64,000 bases of DNA from Lachnospiraceae bacterium UBA3273 (GTDB taxonomy: Bacteria; Bacillota; Clostridia; Lachnospirales; Lachnospiraceae): assembly GCA_002362385.1 (NCBI GenBank), contig DEUB01000021.1, forward strand, positions 4,634-68,633. The letters run 5' to 3'. The position numbers and the translations under genes were made by a program. Shown in pieces: positions 28,739-37,794 of the stretch. Position 1 is the stretch's first letter. Each line of letters opens with the position of its first letter. Below the pieces are notes generated by a model that was not told the origin of the DNA, ran no database searches, and was given only the letters and a program-made list of their open reading frames with translations.

Positions 28739-31105
28739 CTACTTCTCGATCCTCTCAAGATTGATATTATCAATACATATCCTGTGTTTCTGACTGATCT
28801 GCGTTCCGTCAACGGCTCCCATGGAAATGCTCAGCACGGACTTTAAGTCGGTTTCCCCTTCCATCTGGAACACGATTTCATAAGTCTGGTAATCTCTGCC
28901 AAGTTCAACGATTTCTTCTCCCGAATAGGGCGTCCAGTCGTCATCCTCCGTTCCGTCTCTTTGAATTGCAAACATAAGCTTTCTGTCAATATCCGATTTT
29001 GCATCCAAAGAAAGTCTGTACCACTGTCCCTTTTCCAATTCGATATTATTCTGCTTTAACTGGATCTTCCATGCCGCATCTCCCGTATTGCTGATGGTAA
29101 AGTCCGCCGCATTTTCCTCATTCAGGCTGTCAACCACATATTCGATATCGGAAGCGGTATAGGCATAGACCTCATAGCCGGCAAAGCCTCCGTTAAAGCT
29201 TCCATTCTTGATCAGACTGTCCTCTTCAAGGTGGACGTCATCCAGATAATACACTCCCGGTTCACTGAATTTGAACACAATGGCTGCGTCATCGACTGAT
29301 TCCGCCGACACCGGAATGCTGAACTTCTGTTCAAAGGTCTGCTCTTCTCCTGTCAGTTCTACCTCAGTTTCCCCGCCTCCCGGCAGACATACGCCTATAT
29401 TCTTTTCGGATTCTCCTTCTACCAGAAAGCTTAAAGCGTAATCGCCCTGCGACATCATAATCCCTTTCTGGGAAACAACCACGGGATTTTCCCCTGTTGT
29501 TCCTTCCGGAACCGATACCTTCAGTTTCCTTATGTTATCTTCGTTGGTTACAGATACCTCTGCGCCGTCCGGAGTTTCTACATCCCAGAATCCCAGACGT
29601 CCTTTGCCTTCCTGGAATCCTCCGTTACGGATATAATTCCCATCTGCCAGAGCGCTGCTTTTCGTACCGCCAAGGTCTGTCTCGCCGGTCTTGACAACCG
29701 ATACATTGCTTATATGAATGCCGGCGGTGGAGCCGTCTTTACCCATATTGTATTCCAGGCGGCCCTTGGCGTCATCATCGCCTGTCATGGTAAATTCATA
29801 AGTATATGTCTGTTTTGCAGTTGACAGCTCTACTTCCGTATCTTCCAGATAACGGACCCAGTCACGGGTCGGCGCCGTTACCGCCACCTTCATGATCCGG
29901 TCCTCATCCGCATAGGCGTCAAAGGTAACAAGGTATGTGGATCCTTTCAGCATGGGAACATCGGGCTGTACAAGCTGTACACTGTACTCCTCCGTCCCTT
30001 CCGCGGTTGAATCTATAAATATCTCATTGTCCTTGATCTCTGCAGCCGCCGCACCTCCCTGGGCCGTAAGGAATATCCAGTCCTTTTCATCCGTCAAGTC
30101 TTCCGCATCGGCAAAATCGCCGTTAACAATATAATTTCCGTTCTCATCCGGCTCCCGAAAGACAACTTCTTCCTCCTGTTTTTCCACATTTTCATCATAG
30201 CTGTCCCTCTGGTATACCCTCACATAATCGATCCTGTATTCCGCATTTTCAATATCCGTGGTTTCATCCGGATTCCCCACCCAGTTTCCGCCAACGGCCA
30301 GGTTCAGGATTATATAAAAAGGCTGGTCGAAAGGCGCCGGATATGTAATCTCGCCCTGCCCTTCCGTTGCGGAATACCAGTTGGTCTCACTATGGATCAG
30401 ACTGCCGTCTACATACCAGTCAATCTTTCCCGGTTCCCAATCCACGCTAAATACATGGTATTCATCGGAAAAACTGCCTTCCTCCAGCACACAGGTGCCC
30501 TGGCTCTCGCTATGAGGATTCCCGAAATGGACGGTTGCATAGGAAGTGTCCGTTGCCTGTCCCATGACCTCCATAATATCGATCTCTCCGCATCTTGGCC
30601 ACTGTCCATGTAAATTTTCACTGGTGGGCATCATCCAGAATGCCGGCAGAAATCCCTGTCCCTCCGGAACCTTTACCCTGGCCTCAAACCTTCCGTATTT
30701 AAAATCATGCTTGTTCTGGGTGTTTACCCTTCCTGACGTATAGCTGCCGTTTCCTGTCTCTATGGGTTTGAGGACCAGTTCTCCGTCCTCGATATAGATA
30801 TTGTCAGGCGAATCCACATATTCCTGCAATTCATTATTTACCCATCCCGGTTCATGTATTTCAACATTCCAGTCTTCCAGGTTCAGGGAGTCTCCGTCAA
30901 ACTGCTCCTCCCAGACCAGGGTATAGCCTTCATAAACTGCCGGCTGATCGTCAGGTTCGGAATTATCTTCTTCCTCTACCACATTTTCCGGATTCTGCAC
31001 ATTTGCCTCTTCCGGATTTTCCTTTTTGCCGCAGGATACAACAAGCGGAAGAACCGCACCCGCTACAAGAAGTGCTGTTATACTTTTCAATAAACTTTTT
31101 TTCAT
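28739..31105 (-). CDS. Lipoprotein GH16 endo-β-1,3(4)-glucanase with carbohydrate-binding domains
   Basis: 788 residues. Signal peptide with lipobox VVSC (Cys25), then an acidic linker. GH16 domain ~55-312: LVWEEQFDGDSLN, catalytic GEIDIMEVMG with nucleophile Glu174 and acid/base Glu179, YHVFSVDWEPGKIDWYVDG, LNLAVGGNW. Three CBM4/9-like β-sandwiches follow (~322-475, ~488-630, ~632-786), each starting with a variant of NGDF/NGGF/NGSF. The methionine in EIDIME is the β-bulge form typical of laminarinases and lichenases. Surface-anchored, it would cut β-1,3 or mixed-linkage glucan. It is followed by the cellobiose phosphorylase gene, so the pair is probably one operon. Confidence 0.93.
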   Translation of the reverse strand: MKKSLLKSITALLVAGAVLPLVVSCGKKENPEEANVQNPENVVEEEDNSEPDDQPAVYEGYTLVWEEQFDGDSLNLEDWNVEIHEPGWVNNELQEYVDSPDNIYIEDGELVLKPIETGNGSYTSGRVNTQNKHDFKYGRFEARVKVPEGQGFLPAFWMMPTSENLHGQWPRCGEIDIMEVMGQATDTSYATVHFGNPHSESQGTCVLEEGSFSDEYHVFSVDWEPGKIDWYVDGSLIHSETNWYSATEGQGEITYPAPFDQPFYIILNLAVGGNWVGNPDETTDIENAEYRIDYVRVYQRDSYDENVEKQEEEVVFREPDENGNYIVNGDFADAEDLTDEKDWIFLTAQGGAAAAEIKDNEIFIDSTAEGTEEYSVQLVQPDVPMLKGSTYLVTFDAYADEDRIMKVAVTAPTRDWVRYLEDTEVELSTAKQTYTYEFTMTGDDDAKGRLEYNMGKDGSTAGIHISNVSVVKTGETDLGGTKSSALADGNYIRNGGFQEGKGRLGFWDVETPDGAEVSVTNEDNIRKLKVSVPEGTTGENPVVVSQKGIMMSQGDYALSFLVEGESEKNIGVCLPGGGETEVELTGEEQTFEQKFSIPVSAESVDDAAIVFKFSEPGVYYLDDVHLEEDSLIKNGSFNGGFAGYEVYAYTASDIEYVVDSLNEENAADFTISNTGDAAWKIQLKQNNIELEKGQWYRLSLDAKSDIDRKLMFAIQRDGTEDDDWTPYSGEEIVELGRDYQTYEIVFQMEGETDLKSVLSISMGAVDGTQISQKHRICIDNINLERIEK

Positions 31106-31199
31106 ACCGACTCTCCTTATCCCTTTTTATTTTTTGATGATTTCAAATTATATACTCTTATCCGTTTCTGTTATACAAGCTTATGTACAAAAATATCAA

Positions 31200-31293
31200 A
31201 TTCATGATATAATGAGTGTAAGTGAGAAGAGCATACTTGTATGTTCGGCGAACGACGAATGTCAATCATGAATCATAGATTCATGATATAATG
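31200..31293 (+). promoter_or_regulatory. Duplicated −10 element and palindromic operator before the second araC-like gene
   Basis: The 15-mer ATTCATGATATAATG occurs twice (31200-31214 and 31279-31293), each with TATAAT. The right copy is part of a perfect palindrome: ATCATGAATC (31265-31274), 3 bases, GATTCATGAT (31278-31287), overlapping the −10 at 31287-31292. No good −35 is present before the right copy, which fits an activator- or repressor-controlled promoter. Confidence 0.55.
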
Positions 31294-31352
31294 TGCGCAT
31301 AAACAGCGGAAAGCCACAACCGCATTTTAACCGAAAGACTCAGGGGAAAAAT

Positions 31353-32093
31353 ATGAATCTGCGAAACGAATGGTTCCAGACAGAATTGCAAAAAAGCGAA
31401 GAATCTCTTTCCCACCGTCCGTTGGAAGAAGAATATTCCTTTTACCAGGCAGTCAGCTCCGGCGATATGGATTATGTACAAAAGAACTGCCAGGATAATA
31501 TTTTTACAAACTCGGAAGGAATGGGTATGCTGTCTGCAAATCCCCTGACCAATATAAAATATCACTTTGTGGTTACAACCGCCATGATTACAAGACGCTG
31601 CATAGAAGCAGGTATGGAACTGGAACAGGCATTTCGTTTAAGCGACTTCTATATTTTAAAGATGGATTCCTGCACTTCCATTGAAGCCATTTCAAAGCTC
31701 CACAACCAGATGGCGCTGGATTATACCCAGAAAATGATACTGGTCAAAAAAAGCGCCGTCCTTTCCAAACCAATAGTCCTTTGCATGGATTATATTTACA
31801 GCCATATCAACCATCGGATTACCGTAAATGACCTCGCCGAATATGCGGGCCTTTCCCCCAGCTACCTTTCCAGGCTTTTTAAAAAGGAGCTTAATATTTC
31901 CATCAGCGATTATATCTGTGAAATGAAGATTGAAAAAGCACAGCATCTGCTGAAATATTCCAATTACAGCCTGATTGAAATTGCAAATTATCTTGCATTC
32001 TCTTCCCAGAGCCATTTTATCCAGTCCTTTAAAAAGCTGGTTGGCATAACGCCCAAAAAATACCGCAACCACTATTACCGGACTTCATGGTAA
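31353..32093 (+). CDS. AraC-family regulator of the β-glucan cluster
   Basis: 246 residues from ATG 31353 (CAGGGGAAAA upstream); the ORF could extend to 31293, but that would start inside the −10 region. The N-terminal ~135 residues are helical (MDYVQKNCQDNIFTNSEG, TAMITRRCIEAGMELEQAF), a domain seen in YSIRK/YesN-like regulators, not the cupin type. C-terminal double helix-turn-helix ~150-245: VNDLAEYAGLSPSYLSRLFKKE and LIEIANYLAFSSQSHFIQSFKK. Divergent from the GH16 gene and convergent with the second GH94 gene, so either may be its target. Confidence 0.9.
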   Translation: MNLRNEWFQTELQKSEESLSHRPLEEEYSFYQAVSSGDMDYVQKNCQDNIFTNSEGMGMLSANPLTNIKYHFVVTTAMITRRCIEAGMELEQAFRLSDFYILKMDSCTSIEAISKLHNQMALDYTQKMILVKKSAVLSKPIVLCMDYIYSHINHRITVNDLAEYAGLSPSYLSRLFKKELNISISDYICEMKIEKAQHLLKYSNYSLIEIANYLAFSSQSHFIQSFKKLVGITPKKYRNHYYRTSW

Positions 32094-32134
32094 CCGTGAC
32101 TGCGGCATTTTATCCGCCGTTTTTCTCTTTCAGA

Positions 32135-34843
32135 CTATAGAACAAGCTCTATTTCAATTTTGTGGCGCTTCTCATCAAGGGACTCCAAAACCTCCCGTTT
32201 GATATGGATTTGCGACTTGTCTGTAATTTCCAATGCTTTTCCGTCACAGTCCGCCCTTCCGATCCGGTATTTTCCAAATTCCAGACCGTCCGCATTTTTA
32301 AATATGATTTCAAATTCCTTTTCTGCAAAACGGCAAGTGATGGAAGCGGTTCCGTTTTTATCAAACTGCTTTTTTAAAAGTTTCGGTCTGACTGCCAGAT
32401 CCCCTGCCTCCCCGTGAACTCCGAATACTTCCGTTATCATGGTCATCATATACCAGCTCGCAGCGCCTGTCAGATAATGGTACATTCCGCGCCCTTCACT
32501 GTTGAAGTATTCAGGAATGCCGGGATAAATTTTACTGGTATCAAAATCAAGGGCTGTTTCAGCCAGCGTCTGAAGAGCTTTATACCCTTCTTTGACAAAG
32601 CCTCTTTTATAAAGCGCATTTGCATACATGACTGCCATATGGGAAAATACTGCTCCGTTTTCTTTTTCTCCGTAAGCAAATCCAAACATTCTTCCCATAT
32701 CGAATTTCAATTCCTTAAAATCCGTATTCAGCCGGTATCCGCCAATGGCTGCATTATACAAATAGCGGTCTGCGCTTTTACAGATCCGGCTTACCTGGTC
32801 GTCCGTGGCAGTTCCGCTCATAATGGCAAAAACCTGCCCTGTAAGCATCATTCGTACATTTTTGTCAAAAATACCTTCCACTGCGTTCTTATTATTATCA
32901 TAATAGCTGTTAAACCAGCCTTCTCCATCTTCTCCAAGGATCCATTCGGTCTTTCGGATATGTTCCATGATCCAGTCCGCTTTATGCATCAGATTATCGA
33001 TCAGGCTGCAAACGGGTACCCGTATCTTTTTCCCCGTGATGTGGTGCCTGCAAAGACCGGTATATTCTTTCAAAATTTCCCGCTTTGCTTCTGCATCCTC
33101 ATAAATTCCCCTGTCATCTTTTAACAGAACTTCCATTTCCTCTATGAGCTCAATTTCCCTACAGGACAATCTTTCCTGCAGAAGAAGAAGACAATCGGCA
33201 AGCTGCTTTAAGTTTCCCGCATATGCGCAGGTAAAAGCCACGCTTTCTCCATTTTCCGCCGCCATGTCCAGCGCATCGTTCCAGTCTGCGCCCCGCAGCC
33301 TCATTTCATTGTGTTCTCCCACTTCATAGAAAGCGCACAAATGCTCTACCAAAAGATGTTCCAGAATTGTTCCGGCATATATGCTGCCATCTGCCGTTTT
33401 CTGCCGCATACCCAAGCTGTCGTTCCAGTCCTCATCTATGGCTGTTCCACGTTCCGTCTGAGCGTCTTTGAAATAATCTACTTGCTCCAGCAAAACTCCA
33501 ATGTCCCCCGTCTGGTCCAGATACAGCCTGGTTGTCATAAAAGGCCAGACAGCATGATCCATCCATACGCGGCTTATGCCGTTCCTGTCAGCAATAAACT
33601 CGCCCTGCTTATTGCCGATGATCGTGGCATTGGTTCCGTCGATCCTTACCCCTCCATAATTGCTGACTACCATACTGCGTACATCTTTAGGATCCATCAG
33701 CAAAAGCGAAAGGCAATCCTGCCACAGATCCCGCCAGCCTCTGCCTCCTCTCCCATAGTCATGATGGGGCAGGAAGGAACAGCCGTAAATCCGCCGCAAA
33801 AGCGGCTGAAAGCTTACCCACCGCATGAAGAGGTCAAAACGGGCGTCTCCGGTGTGATATCTGACATTTACACTCTCCTGCCAGTATTCCTTTACCTTTT
33901 TAAACGCCTGTCCTACTTTATAAGACGAATCAAATTCTAAAACAATTTTATCTATTTCTTCTTCCCGTTCCGTAATTCCCATTACTATCACATAATCAGC
34001 CGTTTCATCCGGCTTCAACGTTATCTGCCCAAAGCGGATGCCGCCTGCCGCTTCTTTTCCTCCGATTTCCGTTCCCGCCGGCATACCCTCTTTATTTCCA
34101 TATACCGCTGCAGGGTGTGTAAAGGAACCTCCCTCCCCGATAAAGGCGTCTGTCGTAGGATAGAAAGAATGGGGCTTTTCGCCATTTCCCGTGACTCCTG
34201 CCACAAAATACGTGAGATGATTTCTCCGATGGCCTTTTTCATCAAAAGACATAGTGGGTTTGACCGTTATGCCATACTGCTGCGTCCGGATCCTGTGCAG
34301 CATAGACGTAACATTTCTATGATCCCTGATATTATCGGCGCTCCTTCCGTAAATGGGAACAGCGGCAATCGGCGTGATCCTCAGCTCTGCCTGTGTCCTG
34401 TTCCGAATACACACCTGCATGATCTCCACATTTTTATCCACCGATACAAAAGAAGTAATCTCCGCTTCCAGTCCGTATTTTTCTGAAGTCCTTTTAACCT
34501 TCTGCCACATAAGGCCCGCAGTCAATATGCTTTCATCCTGCTCTTTAGAGAATTTTTTATCTTCCGCTTCTGCCGACGCTCCCGTTGCGGACCAGCACCC
34601 TGCCCCGTCCACAGCACACCAGAAATTTCTTGTAGACCTGTTATTGTGTAAATTTTCCGCGCTTACAGGTTCCAATAAAAAGCTCTCCTGATCGATCTTG
34701 CTGTCGCCGCCCAGATTTGGCGTTACGGAACTTTTCAATCCCTTTTCCCCCGCAATGGGAAAATAGAGATAACTGTAATTTTCCGGCTGTTTTATGGAAA
34801 AGGTCCCTTCATCGTCTAAAAAACATATCGTTTTCATTTTCAT
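32135..34843 (-). CDS. GH94 phosphorylase, candidate laminaribiose phosphorylase
   Basis: 902 residues, longer than the cellobiose phosphorylase nearby and similar in length to known laminaribiose phosphorylases (~900). Domain order is β-sandwich, linker, (α/α)6 barrel, C-terminal sheet. Barrel motifs: FLPHHDYGRGGRGWRDLWQD (phosphate/sugar site), VWMDHAVWPFMT, catalytic Asp in RLRGADWNDALDMA (Asp520/523); a second AIDEDWNDSLGM lies before it. Cytoplasmic. Standing beside an extracellular GH16 β-glucanase, phosphorolysis of β-1,3-linked glucose disaccharide is plausible, but other GH94 activities (β-1,2 or β-1,3 oligoglucan) cannot be excluded. Confidence 0.85.
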   Translation of the reverse strand: MKMKTICFLDDEGTFSIKQPENYSYLYFPIAGEKGLKSSVTPNLGGDSKIDQESFLLEPVSAENLHNNRSTRNFWCAVDGAGCWSATGASAEAEDKKFSKEQDESILTAGLMWQKVKRTSEKYGLEAEITSFVSVDKNVEIMQVCIRNRTQAELRITPIAAVPIYGRSADNIRDHRNVTSMLHRIRTQQYGITVKPTMSFDEKGHRRNHLTYFVAGVTGNGEKPHSFYPTTDAFIGEGGSFTHPAAVYGNKEGMPAGTEIGGKEAAGGIRFGQITLKPDETADYVIVMGITEREEEIDKIVLEFDSSYKVGQAFKKVKEYWQESVNVRYHTGDARFDLFMRWVSFQPLLRRIYGCSFLPHHDYGRGGRGWRDLWQDCLSLLLMDPKDVRSMVVSNYGGVRIDGTNATIIGNKQGEFIADRNGISRVWMDHAVWPFMTTRLYLDQTGDIGVLLEQVDYFKDAQTERGTAIDEDWNDSLGMRQKTADGSIYAGTILEHLLVEHLCAFYEVGEHNEMRLRGADWNDALDMAAENGESVAFTCAYAGNLKQLADCLLLLQERLSCREIELIEEMEVLLKDDRGIYEDAEAKREILKEYTGLCRHHITGKKIRVPVCSLIDNLMHKADWIMEHIRKTEWILGEDGEGWFNSYYDNNKNAVEGIFDKNVRMMLTGQVFAIMSGTATDDQVSRICKSADRYLYNAAIGGYRLNTDFKELKFDMGRMFGFAYGEKENGAVFSHMAVMYANALYKRGFVKEGYKALQTLAETALDFDTSKIYPGIPEYFNSEGRGMYHYLTGAASWYMMTMITEVFGVHGEAGDLAVRPKLLKKQFDKNGTASITCRFAEKEFEIIFKNADGLEFGKYRIGRADCDGKALEITDKSQIHIKREVLESLDEKRHKIEIELVL

Positions 34844-34988
34844 TCTCTCCTATCAAAACCTGTTTTTGTTGTTTATCTTGATCTTACCAATGCTTCCGTA
34901 ATATATATATCAAAATCAGGAAAAAAATATTAGATCTATGACATCCTTTCATTCCAAAAGAACGGGATAACGCACATGAGGTAATACG

Positions 34989-35028
34989 AAAAACTCCTGC
35001 GGGTACGTCTGCACCCGCAGGAGTTTTT
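34989..35028 (-). terminator. Rho-independent terminator
   Basis: Perfect 16-base arms 34989-35004 and 35013-35028 around 8 bases, ending in runs of A/T. It follows the decayed repeat-protein gene (its stop overlaps the arm) and lies upstream of the GH94 gene, insulating the two. Confidence 0.92.
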
Positions 35029-35686
35029 AATCATCACAATATTTTTTAACGATCACTTCAAATTCTTTTCTTACTTCGGTAAAAGCTTGTAACAGTTTCA
35101 AAGAAAAGGTACCGCTCTGCCCGTTTATGATCATCTGATAAACCTTCTCCATGTTGTAGGCCGCTTTGTAAACCCTTTGCCCTTTAAAGGTTTTTTCTCA
35201 ATTCCTTTATTTGCATGGAGGACTTCGCCAAAAATGTTCTGGCCGTCGATCCCTTTCTGGGCAGGATGATAACAGCGAGCTTTTCCCCTTCATCTGCCAA
35301 TGGCTGAAAAGATAATTTGTGTAAAGGGACACATCCAGCCTTTTTTCAAGTCCAAGGCGGATTTCTTTCATCTGCATCCAATTATACTGGGAATTCGCAT
35401 AAATAGATACATCCATATCCTCATATAAGCCCATCTTTATTTCATAAATCTGCTGCGCATACATATCATCCGTCAGCTATGTGTCAATGGGAAGTCCATT
35501 CTCTAAAGCAAGCCGGATCTGCTCCATTTGGAGCCAGTTAAACTCCGGATTCGCATAAAGGGAAACATCCAGACCTTCTTCCTTTCCGAGAAGAATCTCC
35601 TGGTGCTGTTCTTTTATGTATGAACTTTCCATCATAGTATACTCTGTATTTTGAGGTGGAGTCTGATCTTCGTACATATTAAGCAC
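35027..35686 (-). pseudogene. Broken repeat-protein gene (LDVS-YAN-W-QM repeats)
   Basis: A once-continuous gene of ~215 codons. The first 69 codons (from ATG 35686) and the next segment (to ~35285) are in the same frame, separated by a single TAG at 35477-35479. Both halves carry ~18-residue repeats of the form QM-x2-IRLGLE-x2-LDVSLYAN-x2-FNW. After ~35290 the frame shifts: ADEGEKLAVIILPRKG and, near the end, AAYNMEKVYQMIINGQSG and LLQAFTEVRKEFEVIVKKY read well but in other frames, up to a stop at 35027-35029. So one nonsense change and at least two frameshifts. The function of the repeat family is unknown to me. Confidence 0.75.
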
Positions 35687-35782
35687 CAGCCTTTCAAAAT
35701 TGTGATGTAGTCCATAATATTATACTATGATTTTTTTTAAAAGAAAAGTACAAATAGCCTGCTTAATTTTGCCAATATCTCT

Positions 35783-36475
35783 TTATCCGATATCTTGGAG
35801 ATGATATTGCGTTTCCGCCTCTTCCCAGTTAACGGTATAGGTAACGCCTGCTGCCTCCCCGACCTGGGTAATATAATTTTCAATCAATTCCCTTGCCTGA
35901 AGCTTTGCCGTATTTAATAAAGAGGAATTATTTCTGATATTTTCTTCCATGGCCGTCTGCGCTTCATTGACAGCCCGGGTCTGGTCATCTGCGGTAATGG
36001 GATTTTTCTGGATCCATTGGTCGTCCGATATCACATAGGAATCAGGGGTCCACGAATCGGAATCAACCCTGCAGGTTACCTGGGGTTCTGGCAGGGTAAT
36101 GGTAATATTGGTACCGTCCTGTTCCATTTTCAGCTCTTCTATCCTAAAACTGATTTCCGCAATACCTGTATATTCTATCCAGAAGATCCTTTCCTTTTCC
36201 CCGATATGCGACAACCCTGTGCCTGCTTCTTTTACGGATTTTGCAACATTATGATACCTGCATTCTAATGTGGCAAGCTCGCAGATCATTTTAACCTTAT
36301 CAAGCTGCGGCGCCGTCGTTTCGTCAATCATTTCTCCCGTCCCTGCCAAAGCTTCCGTTGTTTCTCCTTCGTCCGCTTTATCTGCCGGGGATCCATCAGA
36401 TGAAGCGCCCTGACAGCCCCATAAGGAAATCATCAACAACATAAAGAGGAGTAAAAATAATCTTATCTTTTTCAT
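35783..36475 (-). CDS. DUF4230 lipoprotein
   Basis: 230 residues. Signal peptide with lipobox SLWGC (Cys21), an acidic linker, then a DUF4230-type domain (~60-225): VKMICELATLECRYHNVAKS, FWIEYTGIAEISFRIEELKM, ITITLPEPQVTC, and the long C-terminal helix QTAMEENIRNNSSLLNTAKL. DUF4230 proteins are anchored outside the membrane; function unknown. It starts one base after a second DUF4230 gene, so the pair is one operon and the products may act together. Confidence 0.83.
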   Translation of the reverse strand: MKKIRLFLLLFMLLMISLWGCQGASSDGSPADKADEGETTEALAGTGEMIDETTAPQLDKVKMICELATLECRYHNVAKSVKEAGTGLSHIGEKERIFWIEYTGIAEISFRIEELKMEQDGTNITITLPEPQVTCRVDSDSWTPDSYVISDDQWIQKNPITADDQTRAVNEAQTAMEENIRNNSSLLNTAKLQARELIENYITQVGEAAGVTYTVNWEEAETQYHLQDIG

Positions 36476-36476
36476 A

Positions 36477-37127
36477 TCATTCTTCCTCCCCGTATCCTAA
36501 TACCCTGACTGTATAAGTCCTACCGGCCTCGATCTGGTTGACCCACGGCTCGATCAGGGCTCTTTCGGCAGCTTTAGCCGATTCCAGTGCACAAGCCCTT
36601 ATATCCGTATCTTCCTCTACCCGGTCTGCCAGATCCTGTTCCGCATAACGATAAGCTTCTGCCGCCACCGTTTCCGTATTATATTTATCCTTTTTAAAAA
36701 TAAATTCCATGGTCCCGGCATTGACAACCGGATCCTCTACTGAAACCTCCGGAAGCCGTACCGTGATTGTATCCGTATCTTCATCTATTTCTACTGTTAT
36801 CCGCGTTACATCTATTCCCGCCTTTACCGTTCCCTCATATGCCACATAATATTTTATACTGCCGTCTTCATCATACACCGTAACATATCCGTTATATGGA
36901 TATTCCGCCGTATATAACTGGCTTTTCTTTATAACCTCTTCCAGTGTGGATTGCGTTACGGTTGTAACTTTGCCTTCCTGTCCGATCACATTTTCTTCCA
37001 CGAAATTACCTGCGTCTGAGAAGAAATGCTTCTTTATCCACACGGCTGCCATGCAGATAAGCAGTATCAGGACAACTGCCAATATGATTTGTATGACCTG
37101 CTTTGGTTTCAACTTTTTTCTATCCAT
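36477..37127 (-). CDS. DUF4230 membrane-anchored protein
   Basis: 216 residues with an uncleaved N-terminal anchor (~11-29, VIQIILAVVLILLICMAAVW) and an extracytoplasmic DUF4230 domain: TQSTLEEVIKKSQLYTAEY, YVAYEGTVKAGIDVTRITVE, ITVRLPEVSVEDPVVNAG, then a helix with AEQDLADRVEEDTDIRACALES. It is a paralogue of the lipoprotein encoded directly downstream (one-base gap) but keeps a membrane helix where the other has a lipobox. Function unknown. Confidence 0.83.
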   Translation of the reverse strand: MDRKKLKPKQVIQIILAVVLILLICMAAVWIKKHFFSDAGNFVEENVIGQEGKVTTVTQSTLEEVIKKSQLYTAEYPYNGYVTVYDEDGSIKYYVAYEGTVKAGIDVTRITVEIDEDTDTITVRLPEVSVEDPVVNAGTMEFIFKKDKYNTETVAAEAYRYAEQDLADRVEEDTDIRACALESAKAAERALIEPWVNQIEAGRTYTVRVLGYGEEE

Positions 37128-37207
37128 GGGGATCCTCCCATTTTTATCTCTATGCCTTTAAAACCATACTATCATATATTGGAATATTTTAGAATCTTAT
37201 TTTTATG

Positions 37208-37216
37208 TGCTATAAT
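37208..37216 (+). promoter_or_regulatory. Extended −10 promoter before the small membrane protein gene
   Basis: TGCTATAAT (TGN-TATAAT) on the plus strand, 56 bases before the ATG at 37273. No clear −35. Confidence 0.5.
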
Positions 37217-37272
37217 GATATGTATACGATACACAACAAACTATTTTTCGGAAAACGGTAGGGGAATTTGCC

Positions 37273-37794
37273 ATGAAGTATGTGAATGATCTATCTAATA
37301 GACAAAAAGCGCGGGTCATAACTTTGTTTATCATCTCTATATTGTTGTTTTTTAACGCAACAGGATACGTAAGCGGAATAGAGGATGCCGGTCATCAAAT
37401 AGACTATATGGAAGATATGAATGTAGATGGTTCCGATTTTTCGCCCATCGCCAATTTATTCATTTTTGGAACTAACAGCATGCTGCAATTTTTAACAGGT
37501 TTATTAGCAGCCGCTGCCATGATAATACTCTCTCTTATACTCCTTGTTCCATGGCGGCTGGCTGCTATACGAAAAAACTCAGAAATTTCCAAAAAGGAAC
37601 TGAGTATCGCTAAAGCAACCCTCATTTTATTTGTAACGATCACACTGATAACAAGCTGTATCCTGACACGGTTCACATATATTTCTTTCATTGTGTTGCT
37701 TGTTTTAATACCGGCAGTATTTCTTCTGACATTGGGCGTGCTTCCCCTGAAGAATGCTTATAAACGGGCTAATGAAAATCAGACCGGGAAATGA
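37273..37794 (+). CDS. Unknown four-helix membrane protein
   Basis: 173 residues that I cannot place in a family. Membrane helices at ~15-35 (LFIISILLFFNATGYVSG), ~70-95 (LQFLTGLLAAAAMIILSLI), ~115-135 (TLILFVTITLITSCIL) and ~138-162 (YISFIVLLVLIPAVFLLTL). ATG 37273 has TAGGGGAA upstream. Divergent from the DUF4230 pair; its last 26 bases overlap the converging acyltransferase gene. Confidence 0.7.
   Translation: MKYVNDLSNRQKARVITLFIISILLFFNATGYVSGIEDAGHQIDYMEDMNVDGSDFSPIANLFIFGTNSMLQFLTGLLAAAAMIILSLILLVPWRLAAIRKNSEISKKELSIAKATLILFVTITLITSCILTRFTYISFIVLLVLIPAVFLLTLGVLPLKNAYKRANENQTGK

Noticed and set aside
31212..31271. Short plus-strand ORF (19 codons) before the araC-like gene
   Set aside because: It begins within the first −10-like motif, has no ribosome binding site, and no protein feature supports it.
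32094..32134. Terminator between the second araC-like and GH94 genes
   Set aside because: Only a four-pair stem (GCGG/CCGC) before T-rich sequence; too weak to claim.
32414..33940. Plus-strand ORFs of 236 and 209 residues
   Set aside because: They are opposite the GH94 gene, have no ribosome binding sites, and give no recognisable protein.
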